The notes under the pieces were generated by a model, which saw nothing but the letters and a program-made list of their open reading frames with translations, did not search any database and was not told the DNA's origin. A DNA stretch of 57,182 nucleotides from Planctomycetota bacterium. GTDB taxonomy: Bacteria > Planctomycetota > UBA1135 > GCA-002686595. The first letter of the stretch is position 1. Each line of letters starts with the position of its first letter. Location of the stretch: NCBI GenBank assembly GCA_016795245.1, contig JAEUIA010000121.1:1-57182 (forward strand), given 5' to 3'. Both the position numbers and the translations under genes were made by a program. Positions 8,575 to 16,564 of this stretch are shown piece by piece.

Positions 8575-9996
8575 TCACTCCAGGGTCACGCAGTAGATGG
8601 AGTCCTGGAGCGCTTCCGAACGGACGACGCGAAAGCGCCGGGTGAGGTCGGTGTACTCGCCCACGACATAGCGCGTCTCGCGATAGATCACGTGCAGACG
8701 CGATGTGGGCTCGGTCGGCGAGCGTTCGAGCCGGGTCGCCTGAAACGTCGTGAGCGCCGCCAGCAACTCCGGCGAATTGCGCCAGTAGTGCCGCAAGGGC
8801 GCCTGCGAGTACGGATCGGTGAGGTGCGTGAGCGACATCACGCGATCGCCTGGTCGGAAGTCGCGCGCGATGCGCTCGCACGCGCCGCGCCAATCCTCGC
8901 GCGCATTGCGTGTGTGCTGGGCGACGTCGATCACAGCCAGCAGGGTCACCAGCGCGGCCGCGAATCCAACGCGCACGACGCGCGACCTCAAACCACCGAT
9001 GCCCGCCGCGACCGCCAGCGTCACGCCCGGAACCGACATCGCGAAGTAGCGCGCCAGAAAATTCAACGGTCCCACGGCGGCGGCCGCGAGCGCACAGGCG
9101 GGCGGTGTCGCGAACACGATCGCCGTGGCCGAGTCGCGCGTGCTGCGTCGCGTCACCAATCCCCACACGAACAACGCGAACGCGAGGGTCACTCCCGCTG
9201 CCGCGGCGTACGCGCTCGTCACGGCCCAGGCAGGCAGCATGTCCGTCGTGGGCACGAGCAAGCGTGCGGGCAACTCGGCGAGCGTGCGTGCGCTGAAGTT
9301 CGACAAGAACGAGGCCGGGACGCTCGCCTGCTCCAAGTAGACGCTCACGAACCACGGCGTCCACACCAGGGCGCCCAGGATACCGACGACCGCGAGCGCG
9401 AAAGCGTCCTTGCGGCCCGCACCGCCCGAGAGCAGCACGAAGATTGCGAGGAGAGCCACGGTCGGCCCGACAAAAGCTCCGAAGTAGTGGAATCCGGTCG
9501 CCGCCGCCGAGCCCGCGAACACTAGCGCGAGCAGAGCCAGGCGCGGTCGACGCAAGTGTGTCCAGGCGGCCGTGATCGCGATCAAGGCCGCGCACTCGAC
9601 GAAGGCGTACATGCGCACTTCGCGCGCGATCCACAACTCCAGCGGTGAAAAGGCCGCGACCGCGACGGCGATCCAGACCGCGCGCTCCTCGAGCCATTCG
9701 CGCGCCAGTCGCGCCAGCAACACCAGTGACGCGATCGAGGCCAGCGCCGGTGCGAGCCTCAGCCACGCATCGGCTTCGCCGAAGAGAAACATCCAGGCGC
9801 GGAACAAGAGAAACGAGAGCGGCGGATGTCGATCACCGCGCAACACCTCGGTCATGTCGTCGGACTGTGCGACGTAGATCGTCGCCGCTTCGTCGATCCA
9901 CACTGAATGCACGCCCAAACCGCTGAGACGCAACACGATTCCCGCGACGACGAAGGCCACGACGACGCGCTTCGATGCCGGCGAGCTTGAGTTCAC
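8575..9996 (-). CDS. GT-C membrane glycosyltransferase (family 39-like)
   Basis: A 473-residue polytopic protein with about ten hydrophobic helices. The first loop has HSVWIDEAATIY, with the DE pair typical of GT39/ArnT-like lipid-linked sugar transferases, and GDRHPPLSFLL follows, another family feature. The start is a GTG whose last bases overlap the TGA of the upstream GH38-like gene (GTGA), so the two are coupled. It probably transfers a sugar from a polyprenyl-phosphate donor at the periplasmic face of the inner membrane. The C-terminal 100 residues form a soluble domain. Confidence 0.75.
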   Translation of the reverse strand: MNSSSPASKRVVVAFVVAGIVLRLSGLGVHSVWIDEAATIYVAQSDDMTEVLRGDRHPPLSFLLFRAWMFLFGEADAWLRLAPALASIASLVLLARLAREWLEERAVWIAVAVAAFSPLELWIAREVRMYAFVECAALIAITAAWTHLRRPRLALLALVFAGSAAATGFHYFGAFVGPTVALLAIFVLLSGGAGRKDAFALAVVGILGALVWTPWFVSVYLEQASVPASFLSNFSARTLAELPARLLVPTTDMLPAWAVTSAYAAAAGVTLAFALFVWGLVTRRSTRDSATAIVFATPPACALAAAAVGPLNFLARYFAMSVPGVTLAVAAGIGGLRSRVVRVGFAAALVTLLAVIDVAQHTRNAREDWRGACERIARDFRPGDRVMSLTHLTDPYSQAPLRHYWRNSPELLAALTTFQATRLERSPTEPTSRLHVIYRETRYVVGEYTDLTRRFRVVRSEALQDSIYCVTLE

Positions 9997-12900
9997 GGCC
10001 TCAGGGCCACGCGTATGGTTTCGATCCGATGCGCCCCGATGCCGAACTCGATGCGACTGTTTTCGACGCGCAGCGGGCCCAGCGCTCGGCCGCGCAGGTC
10101 GACGCGCTCGGCGCCGAAGATCGGCCGGTCCAGCCACAGCACGATCTGGACCTGGGAGCCTTGGGTTTCCGCCAGTCGCAGAATGGCCGTCGCACCGTCG
10201 GGCGCGGATTCGAATGCGGTCAACGTCACGCCGCACTCCGGTCCGTCCGCCATGCGATTGATATCCAAGCGGCGCGCGATCTTGACGAACGAGTGGCGCG
10301 CAGGACGAGCGCCTTCGTGCACATCCGTCGCCACCAGTTGGATAGCCTGGGCGAACTCGACCGCGCGCGCTGCGGGCGCGGCCTTGCTCCAGCCGGAGCC
10401 GAACGGCATCAGCGCGAAGCGCGAAGTACTGCTCGACAGCTCGAGCGCGAAGTGATCCGTGCCGACGAGCACGGTGGCGAGATCACCGGCCAGGATGCTG
10501 ATCCCGTAGAGGCCGCTCGTGCTGACGGCCCAATCGCCGACGCGGTGTCGCGCCGGAGTCCCGTCGGCGAGTGGAGCCGCGACCGCGGACCCCAGCGGCA
10601 CACCGAACAGCATGCGCGGCGCGGTGTGCCGGCCCTTGACACGCCAGGCGATGGGGTCGGCGACGGACTCGCCGTCAATGCGCGTGCGGACCTCGAGCAG
10701 CGGCGAGCGCAGAGTCAGTACGAAGTCGACCTCAGCTCGTCGCGCTCCGCTCGTCAACATGACGCGCGCGATCGCGCGCAACGGTCCGCGCTCGATGAAC
10801 TCGGCCCTTTCGACGCGCCAATCACCGGCCACGAATTGCGCGGGCTCGGCCAGCATCTCGTGCTGCCCCTCGGCGAGCACGAGGCTCGCCAGCGCACCGG
10901 TCGTGGGATCGATCGTGAACGCGATGTCCTCGTTGCGCGCGGTCCAGTCGTCGACCGTGACAGATCCCTGAGGCTTCGAAGAGGCAGAATTGTCGCCGGT
11001 CAGGCCGCGCAGCACGTGATAGCCGAGCGCCGGTACTTCGACCGCGAAGACCCGACCGCCGCTGTAGGTCGGCTGCCAGGGCAGATTCGTCCCATCGGAG
11101 GCCAGCAGCGTCGCCGAGTTCGAATTCAGTTGCACGAGCGCACGCCGCGCCCAGGGAATCGAATTGAAGGCGACGATCGGAGTCCCCTTCCCGACGGTCG
11201 ACGCACTGCGTGCCACGATTCCGAGTTCCGTAGCGAGCAATGCCTCAGCACGCGCCACGATCGAGTCGGCATCCGCGCCCGACCCTTCGTCGTTCCAGTA
11301 GTACAGCGATTTGCGCAAAGCATCGATTTCAGTCGTCGGATACACCGATCCATCCATGCTCGGTGGCGTGGCGAGCGTGGCGAGCAAGGCAATCGCAGTC
11401 GCAGCGCGCCGCCGCTTGGGCACGTGCTCTGCGATGCGGATCCGTCGTTCTTCGGCGATGGGTCGCATGGCGCGCGGCACGAAGATCGGCGCACCGGCAC
11501 CGAACCGTTCCTTTGTCTCCACGAGAAACCGATCGGCCGTTTCCACGCGCACGCGCGGAGCCAGTGTGATCGACTGGAACGCGTTCGCGATCGCTTCCGC
11601 AGCGCCGCGACGGCGTGCTTCGCCGTCGACGGCGATCAGTATCTCGGGGCTGGCGCTGCCGTCGGCGACGCCGCGCGCCCACTCGCGCCACGCGAGATCA
11701 GCGAACTCACGCGTGTCGCGCAACACCGCGAACGGCGCCGCCACGACAACGCTCGAATCGGCGACTGAACTCCAGCGCCCGAAGCTCGGGCCCTCGGACA
11801 GGAGCGCCGCGTCACGGCCGAGGGCCGCCATGATCTGCGGCACCTGCGGCATGCAGGCCAGATCCCCGTCGAGTCTTGGTGCCCCCTTTCCGGCCAGTGA
11901 AGTGAATCCGTAGAGCAGCGTCTCGGGATCCATGTCCGACTCGACTCGAACGCGTTCACGATCGTCGCGCACGTCTTGAATCGTCACCTGCAAACCACGC
12001 AGCGGGACGGCGGCGGCGGCATGGCGCTCGGATGCCGCATCGAGCAGCGCTTCGAAAGTCCGACCATCGGGACGCAACAGGCCGGTGAACAAGTCGCGCT
12101 GGATTTCGGCACCGCACGCGTGGTCGCTGAAGACCGCCCCGATCTCACAATCCGCTACGTAGCGCGCCAGTTGCGCCGCGCGCTTGGGAGGCATCTCTCT
12201 AGACACGCGCGCTTCCTGGCGCAGCCAGGCGCCTTGAAAGGCGCTGTTGTTGTAGCCGTCCTTGCGCCACTGAAACGTGATCGCATGGACGCGCAACCCA
12301 GGCACATCCGGCAGCTCGATTCCGCTCAACGGAAAATCCGCCGCGAAGGTCGCTTCCACGAGGCGACAGCTCCCCAGGTCGGTCGATGCATCCTGAATGT
12401 CGCGTGCCGCTGGAAGCACCAACGTGATCGTGCAGCGCTCGCCGGCGGTTCCGTAGGCCTGCATGCGCGTCGAAAGCGCGCGCCCATCCGCCGTACTGAG
12501 CGCCAACCACACCGTGTAGAAGCGCCCGCCCTCCAGCGGTTCGAACGCGAAGCGCTGACCGGCTGCGGCGATGCTCGTGCGCTCGCCGGCGGCGGCGAAA
12601 CTCAGCGGCACACACGGCCCTACCAGCAGCTTTCCGCGCGGTGCCAGCGCATCCTCGGCGATCCCGTCGCCCGCGCGTCGCAAGTTCGACAAGTCGTACG
12701 CGTGCCACGGTTCGCTCACGGTCGCGGCATTCCACACGGTGCGCATTCCGTCGAATTCAGCCGTGCTATCCACGAGCGCTGCGCCGGCTTGCCGCAGATC
12801 GTCGCGCAAGATGCGCGGACCGGCGGGCAGCGTGTCGCCGAAAATGACCAGGGGTTCGGCCCCGGGGTTCGTGATCACGACTTCGTCCACGCGGTAGCCG

Positions 12901-13277
12901 ATTTCAGCGGCCAGCGCGCCGCGCGCGACGAGTTCGAAGCGTCGAGTCGTGGCGCCTGTGAATTCGTCGAGTGCGACGCGGACGTGGTGCCAGCTCCCGG
13001 TCGCGCCGGTGCGCGGAGCGACCGAGCGCCTCCCGTCGGCGAACACGATCTCCACGCCGGCGCGGTCGGCGCACTCGACCGGCACGAACAACTCGAACTC
13101 GAGCGCATCGCCCGCAGAAATCTCTCGCTCGATGCGCGCGATCGCGACGCGCGGCTCGAAGAGCGCGATCCCGGCGCGCGCCGAGGCAAAGGCCAGGGCC
13201 TGCCCGGGGTCCTCCGGGAGCGAATGACTGAGATTCAAGAGGATCGCGGCGAGCGCGTGAACGGCCTGCAAGTGCAT
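9993..13277 (-). CDS. GH38-like (alpha-mannosidase family) protein with poorly preserved catalytic half
   Basis: A 1094-residue protein. The C-terminal half fits glycoside hydrolase family 38: an alpha-helical middle segment (about 640-700), then PIVAFNSIPWARRALVQL, a VPALGYHVLRG strand, DPTTGALASLV and a long beta-sandwich with FVLTLRSPLLEVRTRIDGES. The N-terminal half includes a beta-sandwich (about 25-150) and a segment MPQVPQIMAALG that resembles the GH38 PQLPQIL region. However, the HxHxD zinc motif and the nucleophile region are not recognisable. It may be a divergent hydrolase or a carbohydrate-binding derivative. It is coupled to the downstream glycosyltransferase. Confidence 0.6.
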   Translation of the reverse strand: MHLQAVHALAAILLNLSHSLPEDPGQALAFASARAGIALFEPRVAIARIEREISAGDALEFELFVPVECADRAGVEIVFADGRRSVAPRTGATGSWHHVRVALDEFTGATTRRFELVARGALAAEIGYRVDEVVITNPGAEPLVIFGDTLPAGPRILRDDLRQAGAALVDSTAEFDGMRTVWNAATVSEPWHAYDLSNLRRAGDGIAEDALAPRGKLLVGPCVPLSFAAAGERTSIAAAGQRFAFEPLEGGRFYTVWLALSTADGRALSTRMQAYGTAGERCTITLVLPAARDIQDASTDLGSCRLVEATFAADFPLSGIELPDVPGLRVHAITFQWRKDGYNNSAFQGAWLRQEARVSREMPPKRAAQLARYVADCEIGAVFSDHACGAEIQRDLFTGLLRPDGRTFEALLDAASERHAAAAVPLRGLQVTIQDVRDDRERVRVESDMDPETLLYGFTSLAGKGAPRLDGDLACMPQVPQIMAALGRDAALLSEGPSFGRWSSVADSSVVVAAPFAVLRDTREFADLAWREWARGVADGSASPEILIAVDGEARRRGAAEAIANAFQSITLAPRVRVETADRFLVETKERFGAGAPIFVPRAMRPIAEERRIRIAEHVPKRRRAATAIALLATLATPPSMDGSVYPTTEIDALRKSLYYWNDEGSGADADSIVARAEALLATELGIVARSASTVGKGTPIVAFNSIPWARRALVQLNSNSATLLASDGTNLPWQPTYSGGRVFAVEVPALGYHVLRGLTGDNSASSKPQGSVTVDDWTARNEDIAFTIDPTTGALASLVLAEGQHEMLAEPAQFVAGDWRVERAEFIERGPLRAIARVMLTSGARRAEVDFVLTLRSPLLEVRTRIDGESVADPIAWRVKGRHTAPRMLFGVPLGSAVAAPLADGTPARHRVGDWAVSTSGLYGISILAGDLATVLVGTDHFALELSSSTSRFALMPFGSGWSKAAPAARAVEFAQAIQLVATDVHEGARPARHSFVKIARRLDINRMADGPECGVTLTAFESAPDGATAILRLAETQGSQVQIVLWLDRPIFGAERVDLRGRALGPLRVENSRIEFGIGAHRIETIRVALRP

Positions 13278-13347
13278 CTAGGAGACGATAACTCATGCGC
13301 GCAATTGGTGCGTGGATCCGGGTGCGCGGGTTGCCAGAATCAGCGGC

Positions 13348-14106
13348 ATGCCCGCCTTGGATCGCTTCGATCTGTACGAACTCTGCGTGCAGTCCCCGCG
13401 CGAGGCGGTGCAGTTTCTGGAGCGCCTGCACGGGGGCACACCGCGTTCGCTCCGGGAGGACTTCTGCGGCACCGCTGCGATCGCGCGTGCGTGGGCCGCG
13501 CGCTCGCCGCGACACACTGCCGAAGCGGTGGACTGTGATCCGCAGGTCCTCGAACGCGCCGGATCGGCGGAGCGCGTCGAGCGGTTGATCGGCGACGTCC
13601 GCACGGCGCCTGTTCGCGCAGCGAGCGTCGATGTCGTGTTCGTCGGGAACTATTCGATCGGAGAGATACACGAGCGCAGTGAACTCGTCGCCTACCTCTC
13701 GTCGGCGCGGCGTCGGTTGCGTCCGCGTGGCGTGTTCGTGTGCGACACCTACGGCGGCGAGTCCGCCTTCAGGATCGGCGCGCTCGAACGTCGACACGCC
13801 GGACCGAACGGCACGATCTTGCATCACGTGTGGGAGCAGCGCGCGGCCGATCCGCTGACGGCGCGGGTCGAAAACGTGCTTCACTTCCGTGTCGAACTCG
13901 ACGGCGAGATCACGCTCTCGCTCGCGGAAGCGTTCGTCTACCGCTGGCGCCTGTGGTCGATCCCCGAACTCGTCGACGCCGCGCGCGAAGCCGGATTCGT
14001 CGAGACCTGCGTTCACACTCAACTCGGAGGTGACGGGGACGCGCGTGCACTCCACGCGCCCTGCGGCGCGAGTTTTGCGGCCTGCCTCGCGGCTCGGGTG
14101 GATTGA
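13348..14106 (+). CDS. Class I SAM-dependent methyltransferase
   Basis: A 252-residue protein starting at the ATG before MPALDRFDLYELCVQ. After an N-terminal helix it has a short Rossmann fold: LREDFCGTAAIARAW (motif I, where FCGT replaces the usual GxGxG), AVDCDPQVLERA (acidic strand 2 end) and VDVVFVGNYSIGEIHE (strand 4). YELCVQSP and DFCGTA are typical of a family found in planctomycetes and deltaproteobacteria whose substrate is not known. It is divergent from the GH38-like gene. The 201 bases downstream hold a weak hairpin (TTTCAGG at 14115 pairing with CCTGAAA at 14141) and nothing else that I recognise. Confidence 0.75.
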   Translation: MPALDRFDLYELCVQSPREAVQFLERLHGGTPRSLREDFCGTAAIARAWAARSPRHTAEAVDCDPQVLERAGSAERVERLIGDVRTAPVRAASVDVVFVGNYSIGEIHERSELVAYLSSARRRLRPRGVFVCDTYGGESAFRIGALERRHAGPNGTILHHVWEQRAADPLTARVENVLHFRVELDGEITLSLAEAFVYRWRLWSIPELVDAAREAGFVETCVHTQLGGDGDARALHAPCGASFAACLAARVD

Positions 14107-14307
14107 ACCGCGCATTTCAGGATCGTCACGAGCCCGACGCCCTGAAAACGTCGACAACGGCCTGGGGATTCCGGATTCTGGATGATGCGTCCAGGAACTG
14201 AACGGCGCTTGCGGCGCGCCGCGCTTCCGGAGGGACGGAACGGGCATTGCGGTGACGCGTTCCGTGGTTGAAGGAGAAGAGTCTGTGATCGGCGAGGAGG
14301 CTAGGAA

Positions 14308-16554
14308 TTGAGCTGGGCCCTGCTCGGGCTGCTCGTCGCGGCGTTGACCGCGGCGGTCCTGGCTTTGTGGTCGCGGCGCGGCGACCTCGCGGCCACCGAA
14401 CGCGTGTTGACGGAGCGACGCCTCGCCAAGGAAACCGGCAGCCACCGCGCGCGCTTGCAGTACCCCGAGATCGACCTCTCGCGCTGCATCGGTTGCGGTA
14501 CGTGCGTCAAGGCTTGCCCGGAAGACGGCGTGCTCGAACTGGTGCACGGTCAGGCCGCGGTCGTTCACGGCGCACGTTGCGTCGGTCACGGTCGTTGCGC
14601 GGCGGAGTGTCCGGTCGGCGCGATCGCACTGACCCTGGGCGACATCAGCGAGCGGCGCGACATTCCGGTGTTGAGCGAGACACTCGAATCGCCGCACACT
14701 CCGGGGCTGTTTCTGGCAGGCGAGGTCACGGGCTATGCGCTCGTCCGCACGGCGATCACCCACGGTGTCGCAGTCGCCGACGAGGTGTCGCGCCGCACGC
14801 TGGCCAACGTCGCGGCGCGCAAACGCACGCGTAGCGGCGGCGGCGTTGCGGTCGCCGAGGCAGACGCCTTCGATCTGGTGATCGTCGGCGCAGGACCGGC
14901 GGGCATCGCTTGTTCGCTGCGCGCCAAGGAACTCGGCTTGACCTTCGTGACGCTCGAGCAGGACGAGATCGGCGGCACGGTGGCCAAATACCCGCGCCGC
15001 AAACTCGTGATGACGCAGCCGGTGGACCTGCCCCTCTACGGGCGCCTGAAGCGCACGTCGTACTCGAAGGAAGAACTGGTCGAGCTCTGGCACGAGGTCG
15101 TGCGCACGCACCAACTGCCGCTGCGCACCGGCCAGGAGTTCGTCGCGGTCGAGCGCGGCGAGGATGACTTGCTGATGGTGCGCACGAAGACCAGCACGGT
15201 GCCCACGCGCAACGTCTGTCTCGCGCTCGGTCGTCGCGGCACACCACGCAAGCTCGGCGTTCCGGGCGAGGAACTGCCCAAGGTCGCGTACAGCTTGCTG
15301 GACGCGCACTCGTACAACGATCGGCGCATCCTGGTGGTCGGCGGCGGCGACAGCGCGATCGAGGCCGCGCTCGGCCTGGCGGAGCAGCCCGGCAATCGCG
15401 TCTCGATCTCGTACCGCAAACAGGCGTTCTTTCGCCTGAAGTCGCGCAACGATGCGCGACTGCGCGCCGCGATCGAAGCCGGTGAATTGGAGGTCCACTT
15501 CGAAACCGGCGTCGAGCACATAGCCGAGGATCACGTACGCCTGAAACACGAGTCGGGCAACACGCTCGACGTGCCCAACGACGAGGTCTTCGTGTTCGCC
15601 GGCGGAACGCCGCCGTTCGAAGTTCTCGAAAAGTCCGGCGTGTCGTTCGACGGAACCGAGCGCAGGCCGGCGCCGCCCTTCGCCGAGCGCGGCACGGGAT
15701 TGCTCGGTGCGCTCACGGTGGCGCTCGTGTGCGTGCTCGCGGCTGCCGGCTGGATCGCGCTGCACGCCGACTACTACCGGGCGTCGGCTTCGGTGCGCAC
15801 GACGCATCCGGATCATGCACTGCTCAGGCCCACCGGCACGATCGGTCTGTGGCTGGGCGTCGCGGCCGGCGTGCTGGTGTTCGTGAATTTGTTCTACCTC
15901 GCGCGCCGCAGCGGGCGCTTCGCGTGGATACGCGGCACACTTCAACACTGGATGACGTCGCACGTCGCCACGGGCATCCTCGCGCTCTTGTTTGCGATCG
16001 TCCATTCCGCGATGGATCCGCGTCATACAGTCGGCGGTCATGCGCTGGCTGCGCTGGGCATCCTGATCGTCACGGGAGCGATCGGCCGCTATTTCTACTC
16101 GTATGTTCCACGCGCGGCGAACGGCCGCGAGCTGGCTCTGGACGAAGTGCACACTCGCCTGGCTGCGATCATCAGCGAATGGGATCGGGGCAGCGGCACT
16201 TTCGGCACCAGCGTTCGCAACGAAGTCCAACGCTTCGTGAGCGAAAGCCATTGGCACGGGTCGTTCTTCGCGCGCGTGCGTTCACTGATCACGAGTGAGC
16301 GCCGCCTGCGCAAGACCCTGACTGCGCTGCGCGTCCAGGGCCACACGGAGGGCGTCGCGCGCGATCACGTGAACGCTCTGCTCAAGCTCGCACGCCAGGC
16401 GCAGCGCACGGCGCTCATGGCCGCGCATTACGAAGACTTGCGCGCACTCATGGCGTCGTGGCGCTACTTCCACCGCTGGGTCGCGCTCGGCATGGTGCTG
16501 CTCGTCGTGTTGCACGTCGTCTCGGCCCTGCGCTACGGACAACTGTTCGAGTAG
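14308..16554 (+). CDS. Fe-S/flavin/cytochrome-b-like membrane oxidoreductase
   Basis: A 748-residue multidomain protein. In order: an N-terminal membrane helix (3-20); a ferredoxin domain with a full 4Fe-4S set (Cys60, 63, 66, 70) and a second set in which His94 replaces a Cys (Cys91, His94, Cys97, Cys101); a thioredoxin-reductase-like flavoprotein with an FAD site near GAGPAG (about 193) and an NAD(P) site near GGGDSA (about 346); then about four membrane helices from 465 on, with spaced His residues (HWMTSHVATG, AIVHS, FHRWV, VLHVV) that could bind b-type haem. It would pass electrons from NAD(P)H or quinol across the membrane. The start is TTG with GGAGG nine bases upstream. It heads the cytochrome cluster. 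Confidence 0.8.
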   Translation: MSWALLGLLVAALTAAVLALWSRRGDLAATERVLTERRLAKETGSHRARLQYPEIDLSRCIGCGTCVKACPEDGVLELVHGQAAVVHGARCVGHGRCAAECPVGAIALTLGDISERRDIPVLSETLESPHTPGLFLAGEVTGYALVRTAITHGVAVADEVSRRTLANVAARKRTRSGGGVAVAEADAFDLVIVGAGPAGIACSLRAKELGLTFVTLEQDEIGGTVAKYPRRKLVMTQPVDLPLYGRLKRTSYSKEELVELWHEVVRTHQLPLRTGQEFVAVERGEDDLLMVRTKTSTVPTRNVCLALGRRGTPRKLGVPGEELPKVAYSLLDAHSYNDRRILVVGGGDSAIEAALGLAEQPGNRVSISYRKQAFFRLKSRNDARLRAAIEAGELEVHFETGVEHIAEDHVRLKHESGNTLDVPNDEVFVFAGGTPPFEVLEKSGVSFDGTERRPAPPFAERGTGLLGALTVALVCVLAAAGWIALHADYYRASASVRTTHPDHALLRPTGTIGLWLGVAAGVLVFVNLFYLARRSGRFAWIRGTLQHWMTSHVATGILALLFAIVHSAMDPRHTVGGHALAALGILIVTGAIGRYFYSYVPRAANGRELALDEVHTRLAAIISEWDRGSGTFGTSVRNEVQRFVSESHWHGSFFARVRSLITSERRLRKTLTALRVQGHTEGVARDHVNALLKLARQAQRTALMAAHYEDLRALMASWRYFHRWVALGMVLLVVLHVVSALRYGQLFE

Positions 16555-16564
16555 GAGTGCCGGC

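Noticed and set aside
14115..14147. Possible terminator after the methyltransferase gene
   Set aside because: The stem has only seven base pairs with a 19-base loop and no T-run; it is mentioned in the gene entry only.
12904..16257. 1117-codon minus-strand open frame
   Set aside because: It lies opposite the methyltransferase and the Fe-S/flavin oxidoreductase, and its translation is Arg/Ala/Asp-rich with no family motif.
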